From NCBI GenBank assembly GCA_023134935.1, contig JAGLUD010000022.1, positions 1 to 9,632 on the forward strand: a stretch of DNA of 9,632 nucleotides, written 5' to 3'. Position 1 is the first letter of the stretch; each line of letters begins with the position of its first letter. This stretch comes from Paracoccaceae bacterium. GTDB taxonomy: Bacteria; Pseudomonadota; Alphaproteobacteria; Rhodobacterales; Rhodobacteraceae. Shown here piece by piece: positions 1-6,086 of the stretch. A model generated the notes under the pieces. It ran no database searches. It saw nothing but the letters and a program-made list of their open reading frames with translations, and had not been told where the DNA came from. The position numbers and the translations under genes are program-made.

Positions 1-917
1 CCGCAACTCCCGCGAAGCGCGACTATTTTGGTTCTTGCCGAAAATGCATAGCTGGCGAAGCCAATGGCATTGGGATCCTCGGAAACTGCCATCGTCAATT
101 GTCTGTTGTCTTCAAACTGGCTGGCGTTTGGTGCAATGATTTTGCCTGCGGGCTGCATTACTGCTTCTATGAAGCGCTTCGTCAAGTTCGACGTGCTATC
201 CAACGTTTTAACGGATATCGCGGCATCTACGCCGCCAACCTCGTTCCAGTTAGAAATTTGGCCAGAAAATATCCGAGCAATCTGGTCCAGAGTTAGTGCA
301 TCGACAGGATTGTTATGCGAAGTCACGATTGCCACACCGTCCAATGCGACCAGATTATTCTGGGTTGCTTGCATGGGGTTACTCGCGGCCAAGTTTGATG
401 GCGAAGTATTCTCGAAGGTTAGGTTGTTGGAAATTATTCCTAAAGCTGCCGACTTGCTGATCAGTGCCTCAAATGCCATTTCCGTTCCGTTTGAAAGGAT
501 AGAAATATCGACAAACGTTTCATCTATGTTGCTCTCGAGGGTAAAGGTTGTTTCCAGCGGGTTGTCATCCAGTAACTCGATCGGATTCATGTCTTTAACT
601 AGAGCGAAATATTCCACTAAACTGGGCATCAATCCTGTACCAAATACGTTTGAGCCAGCAATGGTGAATTTGGTCTCATCCAGCGATGCAGGACAATCGC
701 CGCTAGTACAGGTCACCATGCTTGCGTCGATTTCGACTTCCCCTAGGTTCCCCTTAATCGTGTAGAGCAAGCCATCAAACGAAATTAATTCACCCGATAT
801 GGACATGCTTTTATCGTGGGACTGTAATGTAACAACACCAGCACTTGCTGTGTTCAATGCAAATACGGACATGGCTACTGCATAAATCAGCCGACTAACT
901 CTACCGTTAACGTGCAT
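1..917 (-). CDS. PstS-like substrate-binding protein, paralogue of its neighbour (3' end outside window)
   Basis: The frame is open from an ATG at 917 to the left edge, giving 305 complete codons. The start has AAGGA seven bases upstream and a signal peptide (about residues 1-26, ending ASA). Residues 27-75 form a small beta-rich module ending in CTSGDCP. A PstS-like periplasmic binding domain runs from about residue 84. Its hallmarks are NPVDALTLDQIARIFSG (203-219), the ISNWNEVGG loop (221-229) and AIGFASYAF (284-292). It aligns along its whole length with the protein encoded at 984-2600, so a C-terminal OmpA domain is expected beyond the window but is not seen. The SGTET ligand loop of the paralogue is replaced here by a DSTSNLT stretch, so phosphate binding is doubtful. 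It is the last visible gene of the operon, 66 bases after the previous stop. Family assignment is good; the ligand is unknown. Confidence 0.85.
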   Translation of the reverse strand, partial: MHVNGRVSRLIYAVAMSVFALNTASAGVVTLQSHDKSMSISGELISFDGLLYTIKGNLGEVEIDASMVTCTSGDCPASLDETKFTIAGSNVFGTGLMPSLVEYFALVKDMNPIELLDDNPLETTFTLESNIDETFVDISILSNGTEMAFEALISKSAALGIISNNLTFENTSPSNLAASNPMQATQNNLVALDGVAIVTSHNNPVDALTLDQIARIFSGQISNWNEVGGVDAAISVKTLDSTSNLTKRFIEAVMQPAGKIIAPNASQFEDNRQLTMAVSEDPNAIGFASYAFSARTKIVALRGSC

Positions 918-946
918 CTAATTTTCCTTTTAACGCCTATATGTGG

Positions 947-974
947 GTGCCCGGACAATTTAATGGCCGGGCAC
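947..974 (-). terminator. intercistronic GC-rich hairpin
   Basis: A perfect 8-bp inverted repeat (GTGCCCGG / CCGGGCAC) with a 12-base loop starts 10 bases after the stop codon at 984. No U-run follows on the minus strand. A full intrinsic terminator is therefore unlikely; a partial terminator, pause or RNA 3'-end stabiliser is a better guess. Confidence 0.5.
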
Positions 975-983
975 AAGTTCGAT

Positions 984-2600
984 TTAGTTTGCGTATGGAT
1001 CGCGATCACGGATCCAGATTTCGACACGACGGTTTGTACTCCGACCTGTCGCTGTCTCGTTACAGTCAGCTGGTGAAATTTCACCAAAGCCCATTGATAC
1101 GATGTCGATGTCGGCAACACGATCACCCGCAAACCCTTTGATTACGTTAACGATGTGCGACGCACGTGTCTCGGATAGAGACTGGTTTGCGCTGAATGGG
1201 CCACGATCATCTGTGTATCCAACTACGGCAATTTGCGAGCCAGCCGGCAGTGGTTCAAGGAAGGTTATCAGACGCTCAAGATCTCGTTGGGCTTTACTAT
1301 CAAGTGCAGTAGAACCTGACGCGAAGCGGAAAGTGGTCGACAGGCGATCCCAATCCATCATCTCGATCAACAGCTGGCGCATCAGTGTTACTTCGAACTG
1401 ATCCGTTGTGTTGTGAATAAGCGCACCCATCCGGTCACTTCCAGCGTCCTGAGGCTGACGATCAACGCCAAGGTTGATGAACCCTGATTTAGCCACAAGA
1501 CCATCTGCAGCTTCGGTCGTTACGAAATCCAGGAATTCCTGAGCACGATCGGAAGTTGCGTCGCCGCGGTTATAAACATACAGGCGGCGTTGCAACGGGT
1601 ATTCTTCCGTTTTGGCCGAGAACGCATCAGGGCGTGTGTTAATCCCACATTCACTGATAAGGCTCAGACTTTTCGCACCACGCTGGAATGCGTAACCAGC
1701 ATAACCGATACCGGCTGGATCGTTAACGATCGAACGGGACATCTCGATGTGGTTGTTAACAAAGTTGGCGTCCGACTTGGTGTGCATGTCACGCGGGTGA
1801 AGAACACGGTCCGAGAACGTCGTTTCAGTACCTGACTCTTCAGGGAACGAATACACATTAATCGCCATGTCCGCACCGCCAACATCTTTCCAGTTGGTGA
1901 TTGTACCGGCAAAAACCCCGGCGAGCTGGTCAATCGTAAGCGCGTTAACCGGATTACTTTCTTCGACAAGTACAAGAAGCGAGTCAACTGCGATCACACG
2001 CTCCTGCTTAAGATCGATCATGCTGCCAGCGCCAGCACTGCGAAGTGCCCGTGCTTCGTCGCGGTTGATGCGACGGTCGGCCATGCCAATTTCGGCAGTG
2101 CCTTCAATAAGGTTCACAAAAGCATCTTTGGAGTCAGATGATTGCACCAGAATGGATGCGAAAGGTTCGCCGTACCCTTGGTCGGCGATTAGTGTGGCGA
2201 CTTTAACGGAAGAGTCAGCTGTAGTTACGATGTCTGCCTCCGCATTAATCACTCCGGCAAAACCCTCGAGTAGCAACGGCATCAGCTCGTCGCCAATTGT
2301 GTTTGCACCGCTAATACTGAAATCAACTTCAGCGAGGTCAATACTTAGCTCCGGGCAGGCATCGCCTGCACAACTAACGCGTTCCGCACTTAGTCGCATA
2401 TTTCCGAGCGCAGTTTTGATAGTGTAAAACCCGTCCTCGAACGACATCAACTCGCCCCGGATTGTTGTCGAGCCGTCGTTTGTTTCCAGAATTACGTCTT
2501 GTGCAATCGCTGGCTGTGCAACTAGGGCCGACATCGCAATTGCGGCCGCGGCAAACATTCGTTTCGTTAATACACTGTTCATTCGATTTTCCTTCGTCAT
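984..2600 (-). CDS. PstS-like substrate-binding / OmpA fusion lipoprotein-like envelope protein (periplasmic, not lipidated)
   Basis: This 538-residue exported protein probably binds a small ligand in the periplasm while tethered to peptidoglycan. Residues 1-33 are a signal peptide (KRMF, then an alanine-rich core, AIA cleavage site, no lipobox). Residues 35-83 are a small beta module ending CAGDACP. A PstS-like domain spans about 93-375, with ISGANTIGDEL (96-106), NPVNALTIDQLAGVFAG (216-232), TNWKDVGG (235-242), the ligand loop EESGTETTF (254-262) and AGIGYAGYAF (296-305). An OmpA/MotB domain spans 421-532, with GYTDD (461-465), the NxxLSxxRA peptidoglycan motif (472-480) and NRRVEIW (523-529). 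The ATG at 2600 has AAGGAG eight bases upstream. The ATG at 2582 is also credible because its AAGGAAAATCGA leader matches that of the paralogue at 917. The gene lies 19 bases after the preceding stop. PstS-OmpA fusions are known in this group; the ligand is inferred, not shown. Confidence 0.9.
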   Translation of the reverse strand: MTKENRMNSVLTKRMFAAAAIAMSALVAQPAIAQDVILETNDGSTTIRGELMSFEDGFYTIKTALGNMRLSAERVSCAGDACPELSIDLAEVDFSISGANTIGDELMPLLLEGFAGVINAEADIVTTADSSVKVATLIADQGYGEPFASILVQSSDSKDAFVNLIEGTAEIGMADRRINRDEARALRSAGAGSMIDLKQERVIAVDSLLVLVEESNPVNALTIDQLAGVFAGTITNWKDVGGADMAINVYSFPEESGTETTFSDRVLHPRDMHTKSDANFVNNHIEMSRSIVNDPAGIGYAGYAFQRGAKSLSLISECGINTRPDAFSAKTEEYPLQRRLYVYNRGDATSDRAQEFLDFVTTEAADGLVAKSGFINLGVDRQPQDAGSDRMGALIHNTTDQFEVTLMRQLLIEMMDWDRLSTTFRFASGSTALDSKAQRDLERLITFLEPLPAGSQIAVVGYTDDRGPFSANQSLSETRASHIVNVIKGFAGDRVADIDIVSMGFGEISPADCNETATGRSTNRRVEIWIRDRDPYAN

Positions 2601-2619
2601 TTCATTAGCTCCTTAAATA

Positions 2620-3519
2620 TTAGTTGTCGCTGTACATATGTACGGCTTCGTTCATCGCATCTTGCAGAAGGTTACTTTTCATGGCGATAAACGAAATCTG
2701 CTCAACTGTGGGGTCTGCGCCAGCAATCACAGATAAGAAAACCTCGTTCATGCCGCCCCAAATTTCGGCAACAATTTCGAGTTGGGCTGTGATCTCGTCA
2801 GTTGGAGGGGGGGCAATGCCCATCTCTGGAAGTCCATGGTGAATGGCGTTCAACGATAACGTAAATATGTTTTGTGTTTCCTGTAGATCGACGCGTTCTT
2901 CGGCGGCTTTATACCCGGTCGAAATAAAGCAGAAATCTTTTGCCGCTCGTTGCGCCAACATCCGCTGGCGCCCGAAGATATTCAGGGTGATTGCCGTGGC
3001 CATATTAAGGGTGTTGGGATTGGCATAGGTTTGCTCGATCAAGGAGACAGCACGGTTGCTGTAGTTCAGTAACTCTAGGTCGTGGGTATCGACATATTCC
3101 TCGTCCTCTTTTGATACCACACCTGTAGCTATTATGTGCACCGTTTTTTCGTCAAACGGCCCCCAAAGTTCGGCAACCTTATGGAGTTCGTCGAGGGTTC
3201 TTCGATCATGCTCAGGTTCGAGATGAAACTCGCCGCCGCCCTCAATTAGTATGTTGAGAGTGTCGCTGAAGAGCTCGTGGTCATTTGCAAGCATGTCCAG
3301 ATGCATTTCAACTTCCTCACCGTGGTGAATGAAGCAAATCGATTTGGCTATTCGTTGCGTCAACATCCTTTGGCGGCCGGCAATGTCTATCCGGTGTCGC
3401 CCGGCGTGAGTTTCATCTGCGGCTTCTTGTGCGACGGACGAAATTGGGCTGATTGCTGGCAGCACTATTGCCAGCACGCTCAATGCATGTCCGAATTTTG
3501 ATATTGCGAATGTTTTCAC
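2620..3519 (-). CDS. secreted protein with two PilJ/NIT-like sensor repeats
   Basis: This 299-residue protein starts with GTG, preceded by GGAGG nine bases upstream. A signal peptide (residues 1-30, hydrophobic core, then SSVAQ) predicts periplasmic export. Two related helical repeats follow, each with the PilJ-type signature: GRQRMLTQRIAK at 48-59 and GRQRMLAQRAAK at 183-194. Each is followed by a cysteine three residues later (Cys62, Cys197). PilJ/NIT domains are normally the ligand-sensing part of chemoreceptors or NarX-type kinases. Here there is no transmembrane segment after the signal peptide and no HAMP or signalling domain, so any output must go through a partner. It is a close tandem paralogue of the protein at 3640-4545, and its stop lies 19 bases before the PstS-OmpA gene. 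The domain call is confident; the role is unknown. Confidence 0.87.
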   Translation of the reverse strand: MKTFAISKFGHALSVLAIVLPAISPISSVAQEAADETHAGRHRIDIAGRQRMLTQRIAKSICFIHHGEEVEMHLDMLANDHELFSDTLNILIEGGGEFHLEPEHDRRTLDELHKVAELWGPFDEKTVHIIATGVVSKEDEEYVDTHDLELLNYSNRAVSLIEQTYANPNTLNMATAITLNIFGRQRMLAQRAAKDFCFISTGYKAAEERVDLQETQNIFTLSLNAIHHGLPEMGIAPPPTDEITAQLEIVAEIWGGMNEVFLSVIAGADPTVEQISFIAMKSNLLQDAMNEAVHMYSDN

Positions 3520-3594
3520 TTATTAGTTCCTCCAATTGTGAATGTTATGCCCAAAGCAATATGGCCTCAGGTGAACTCCGGTATTCGACAACAA

Positions 3595-3627
3595 AGTGGG
3601 GGGGGGACCCTACTCCCTCCCCCCACT
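3595..3627 (-). terminator. G/C-tract hairpin between the two PilJ-type genes
   Basis: Thirteen bases after the stop at 3640 the minus-strand RNA reads AGTGGGGGG, a loop, then CCCCCCACT followed by TTTGTTGT. The nine-base-pair stem can extend by three G-C pairs past one bulged base. The position and partial U-tract fit a leaky terminator or attenuator that would lower expression of the downstream genes relative to the first gene. The nine-base G-run is also prone to slippage or sequencing error. Confidence 0.55.
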
Positions 3628-3639
3628 CGCGGCGGCGTA

Positions 3640-4545
3640 TCAATGACTGCTGTACATCTGTACGGCTTTGTTCATCTCTTCCTGAAGCAGAACGCTTTCA
3701 AACGCGATGAACGTAATTTGCTCGTCGGTGGGCGCGGCTCCGTTGATCACCGCAAGGAACACTTCATCCATGTCGTGCCAGATTTTGGCAACAATGCCGA
3801 GCTGGGCTGCGATTTCTTCGGTCGGTGGCGGGGCAATACCCATTTCCGGAAGGCCAAATTGGATAGCATCAAGTGAAATGGAAAACATGCCTTGTGTTTC
3901 ATCTAGATCAGCACGCTGTTTGTCGGGATGGAGACCGGTCGCAACGTAGCAGAGATCTTTGGCTGAACGTTGTGCCAACATCCGCTGGCGCCCGAATATA
4001 TTCAGGGTGATCGCCGTGGCCATATTCAGGGTATTGGGGTTGGCATAGTTCTGCTCGATTAGCGAAACTGCATGGTTACTGTCTTCAAGAAGTTCGAGGT
4101 CGTGCGTATCGACGAATTCCTCGTCTTCATCAGACACCACACCTGTCTCTACTGCACGGGTGATGATTTCACTTAGTGGTGCCCAATGCTTGGCTACATG
4201 CCCAAGCTCTTCAACGGTTCGACGGTCGGTTTCCGGTGCCAGATTATGCTCGCCACCGCCGTTAAGCAGTATGTCGAGTGTGTCGCTAAAAAGGTGATAA
4301 TCGCCCTCAAGCATTTCGAGGTGCATGTCAACTTCATGGCCTTCGTGGACGTAGCAGACCGCCTTTGCCATGCGCTGGGTCAGCATCCGTTGGCGCCCAG
4401 CGATGTTTATCCGGTATCGACCCTCGTCAAACTCCGCTCTCGCCTCTTGTGCAATGGTGATAGATGGAATGAATACAGATGCTGCGATTAAAGCTGCGAG
4501 CACAAGCCCCAAATAATTGGTGACTTTCTTAGACAGAGTTTTCAC
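3640..4545 (-). CDS. secreted protein with two PilJ/NIT-like sensor repeats, first gene of the operon
   Basis: This 301-residue exported protein begins with GTG, with AGGA about seven bases upstream. Residues 1-32 are a signal peptide (KK, then a long hydrophobic stretch, TIAQ). PilJ signatures lie at 50-60 (GRQRMLTQRMA) and 185-195 (GRQRMLAQRSA), with cysteines at 64 and 199, giving the same 135-residue repeat spacing as in the paralogue at 2620-3519. The best conserved segment between the two paralogues is the NPNTLNMATAITLN stretch just before the second signature; it is nearly identical even at DNA level, so the duplication is recent or kept uniform by conversion. There is no transmembrane or output domain after the signal peptide. 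As first gene it receives the long structured leader at 4549-4649. A periplasmic sensor or binding role is inferred from the domain only. Confidence 0.88.
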   Translation of the reverse strand: MKTLSKKVTNYLGLVLAALIAASVFIPSITIAQEARAEFDEGRYRINIAGRQRMLTQRMAKAVCYVHEGHEVDMHLEMLEGDYHLFSDTLDILLNGGGEHNLAPETDRRTVEELGHVAKHWAPLSEIITRAVETGVVSDEDEEFVDTHDLELLEDSNHAVSLIEQNYANPNTLNMATAITLNIFGRQRMLAQRSAKDLCYVATGLHPDKQRADLDETQGMFSISLDAIQFGLPEMGIAPPPTEEIAAQLGIVAKIWHDMDEVFLAVINGAAPTDEQITFIAFESVLLQEEMNKAVQMYSSH

Positions 4546-4548
4546 AAT

Positions 4549-4649
4549 AGGTTCCTAACCTCAGTTCAGATGCGTTCTTGGTCAAAAGACGTATGAACTT
4601 TCGTTCTCCACGCCGTCCTTAATTCCAATTGCCCACACCATTAGGAACC
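4549..4649 (-). promoter_or_regulatory. candidate structured 5' leader RNA of the PilJ/PstS operon
   Basis: On the minus strand GGTTCCTAA (4641-4649) is the exact reverse complement of TTAGGAACC (4550-4558), which contains the AGGA ribosome binding site of the gene starting at 4545. A local alternative, AGGTT-AGG-AACCT (4549-4561), also covers that site. Between them GGCGT (4610-4614) can pair with ACGTC (4588-4592). This encloses a GAAC-GAAA-GTTC hairpin with a GNRA-type loop (4595-4606), followed directly by TTTT (4584-4587). This resembles a regulated leader (attenuation or start-site occlusion). It matches no riboswitch class I recognise, and the transcription start is not identified. Confidence 0.35.
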
Positions 4650-5106
4650 GCCAAATCTATGGCTATTTAACCTCTTCAAATTGTTAAGATAATTTGATCA
4701 ATTTGTTTGGAAAAAACACAAAACCGTGTTTTTACTTTCACAAATCAAAATTACGAGTTAACGTCGAATTAGGCACTAAATTTGTGCGCCCAAAACGGAT
4801 ATAAGCTACGATCAATGAAGCTTCAAATAAACATCAAACGGTCATTAAGCATCAAAACCATACTGCTTTGGGACCAGATCGTACTAACTATAACTTATTT
4901 TCCATAATTGCTGTCATAAATACATTTAAAATCTTACTGTAAGGTGAACGCACTTCCGCGCGGTGTCAACGTTTAAGAGGAAATGTCGAGAAGTTACAAC
5001 CAAGAGGTAAATTTCACACAAGCCATAAGAAGATTACTATTGGTATTAATTCATTGATTATTAACGATTAATTTGTCAGTTTCGCGAACGCGGAGAAAGG
5101 TAAGTA
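4650..5106. other. AT-rich intergenic control region
   Basis: No convincing gene is present. The stretch holds several possible protein-binding sites: the inverted repeat at 4712-4733, TTGATCAA near 4696-4703, a direct repeat of CATCAAA at 4832-4838 and 4850-4856 (18-base period), CTGTCATAAAT at 4911-4921, CTTACTGTAAG at 4933-4943, CCGCGCGG near 4957, and TTCGCGAA at 5081-5088 just before the regulator gene. The region separates the leftward operon from the rightward S24 regulator, so promoters for both are expected here. No -35/-10 pair stands out enough to be called. Confidence 0.6.
4712..4733. repeat. 8-bp perfect inverted repeat, operator- or terminator-like
   Basis: AAAAACAC and GTGTTTTT flank a six-base spacer (AAAACC). 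The A/T ends give a T-run on both strands, as in a weak bidirectional terminator. The CAC/GTG core would equally suit a dimeric regulator such as the adjacent XRE-S24 protein. The sequence cannot decide between these. Confidence 0.4.
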
Positions 5107-5118
5107 GTGAGGTGCACA

Positions 5119-5766
5119 ATGGATGAAAATACAGTTTCAAATCGAATTCGCAAGCTGATTGGCGAATCAAGTGAACGTGATTTCGCTCAACGAATCGGAA
5201 TTACGCAAAGTTCATTGTCTGCCGTGCTGTCCGGCAGCAGGCCGTCGATTGACAAAGTCGTCACGATTGCAGATGCGACCGGTATAAACCTGAATTGGCT
5301 AGCAACAGGCAGAGGCCCGATTTACGAAGGTGACTTACCGGATGCAAAGTACTTCCTTATTCCTCTACATCAAGCTCTCCTGTTTGATAAAAGCAAGAGC
5401 GACAGTCGAGTTACTGTAACCGAGCACATACCTTTTCTACGCAGCTATATTAAGTGTTGCCTGAATAGAGATACCATCAAAAATCTTATGATGATTTACG
5501 CGCGTGGCGACAGTATGGAGCCAACGATAGGATCGGGTGACCTTTTGATGGTCGACACAAATATGACTGATATCGCATCAGGTGTTTTTGTGAACTCAAT
5601 CGACGGAGTTGTATCCATCAGCCGTCTGAACCCCGAGGGTGGGGCTGTCCGGGTTCTATATGATAACAGCCAAATCTATGGTTCTCGTCTTGTGAAGCTA
5701 GAAAATATTGATAGCCTGAACATCTTGGGTGCCGTTGTGTGGGCGGGAAAGGTCAAGATCCGCTAA
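5119..5766 (+). CDS. XRE-family CI/LexA-like transcriptional regulator with S24 peptidase fold
   Basis: This 215-residue phage-repressor-type regulator has an N-terminal helix-turn-helix of the CI kind (about residues 7-65: FAQRIGITQSSLSAVLSGSR, then INLNWLATGRGP). Its S24 domain carries the nucleophile motif RGDSMEPTI (Ser132). The partner lysine, expected 35-40 residues on within a VKRL-like motif, reads SISRL (Ser168, Arg169), so self-cleavage may be lost. The tail WAGKVKIR is typical of the family. I chose the ATG at 5119 because GAGG lies six bases upstream; a GTG at 5107 with AAAGG upstream would add four residues. It is divergent from the PilJ/PstS operon and followed by a conjugation-gene remnant and a tRNA, so it may be a relic of an integrated element, a regulator of the neighbouring operon, or both. 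A 6-bp inverted repeat (5787-5813) follows the stop. Confidence 0.88.
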   Translation: MDENTVSNRIRKLIGESSERDFAQRIGITQSSLSAVLSGSRPSIDKVVTIADATGINLNWLATGRGPIYEGDLPDAKYFLIPLHQALLFDKSKSDSRVTVTEHIPFLRSYIKCCLNRDTIKNLMMIYARGDSMEPTIGSGDLLMVDTNMTDIASGVFVNSIDGVVSISRLNPEGGAVRVLYDNSQIYGSRLVKLENIDSLNILGAVVWAGKVKIR

Positions 5767-5799
5767 TTCCCCGCCACCCTTTCAAAGCCGCTTAAATGA

Positions 5800-6030
5800 G
5801 TTCATGGAGCGGCACTAAAGCGCGACAGGTCCACATTTCGTATTGGCGCAACTGACGCCTCTATTCTTGCGCGTCAGCTTGGTGATGTGTTGCCGCGCGA
5901 TCTCGTGCGGCTCGCCAACTACGAAATGTATATTAAGCTGATGATTGACGGAGCACAGAGCAAAGTGTTTTCGGCGAAAACCTCAGACAATAAACTTTTC
6001 AACGAATATTTTTATGATTCCAGTGACTAA
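5800..6030 (+). pseudogene. C-terminal remnant of a type IV secretion coupling-type ATPase
   Basis: The frame from 5800 to the TAA at 6028-6030 has no start codon before the recognisable part. At 5836-5982 it encodes FRIGATDASILARQLGDV, then DLVRLANYEMYIKLMIDG and KVFSAKT. I recognise this as the conserved end of VirD4/TraG-like or HerA-like ATPases of conjugative systems, which typically read FRVGxxDAxxLAxxF, then DLVxLPNYxIYLKLMIDG and PFSA. The Walker domains and the rest of the protein are missing, and the last 17 codons look unrelated. This is a truncated, probably non-functional fragment between the S24 regulator and the tRNA 3' end, consistent with a decayed integrative element. It overlaps a nested inverted repeat (5833-5929), so an RNA or DNA structural role is also possible. 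Confidence 0.65.
5833..5929. repeat. nested inverted repeats that can form a three-way junction
   Basis: The outer arms ACATTTCGTATTGGCG (5833-5848) and CGCCAACTACGAAATGT (5913-5929) are complementary except for one extra C. Inside lie CTGACGC/GCGTCAG (5852-5858 / 5871-5877) and CCGCGCGA/TCGTGCGG (5893-5900 / 5903-5910, one G-T pair). Together they give an outer stem and two inner hairpins. The arrangement coincides with the ATPase remnant; its purpose is unknown. Confidence 0.6.
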
Positions 6031-6086
6031 AAAGAGACTAAGGATCTCGCGATTTCCAATAATTTACGCTAAGTTACTGAAAACAA

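Noticed and set aside
64..765. Long plus-strand open frame opposite the left-edge gene
   Set aside because: It lies antisense to a continuous minus-strand frame with signal peptide, ribosome site and clear paralogy to the next gene; its translation has no recognisable motifs.
1867..2427. Long plus-strand open frame opposite the PstS-OmpA gene
   Set aside because: Antisense shadow; the minus-strand frame carries PstS and OmpA motifs throughout.
4551..4577. Alphaproteobacterial LexA box (GTTC-N7-GTTC) in the operon leader
   Set aside because: Three GTTC copies occur (4551, 4564, 4574) but with spacings of 9 and 6 bases, not 7.
4983..5057. 24-codon small open frame before the S24 regulator
   Set aside because: AGAGG is only two bases from the ATG, and the composition is that of AT-rich intergenic DNA; nothing else supports translation.
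5833..5929. Integron attC site
   Set aside because: The folded shape with an extrahelical base is reminiscent, but the RYYYAAC/GTTRRRY boxes are not at the ends and no integrase or cassette is visible.
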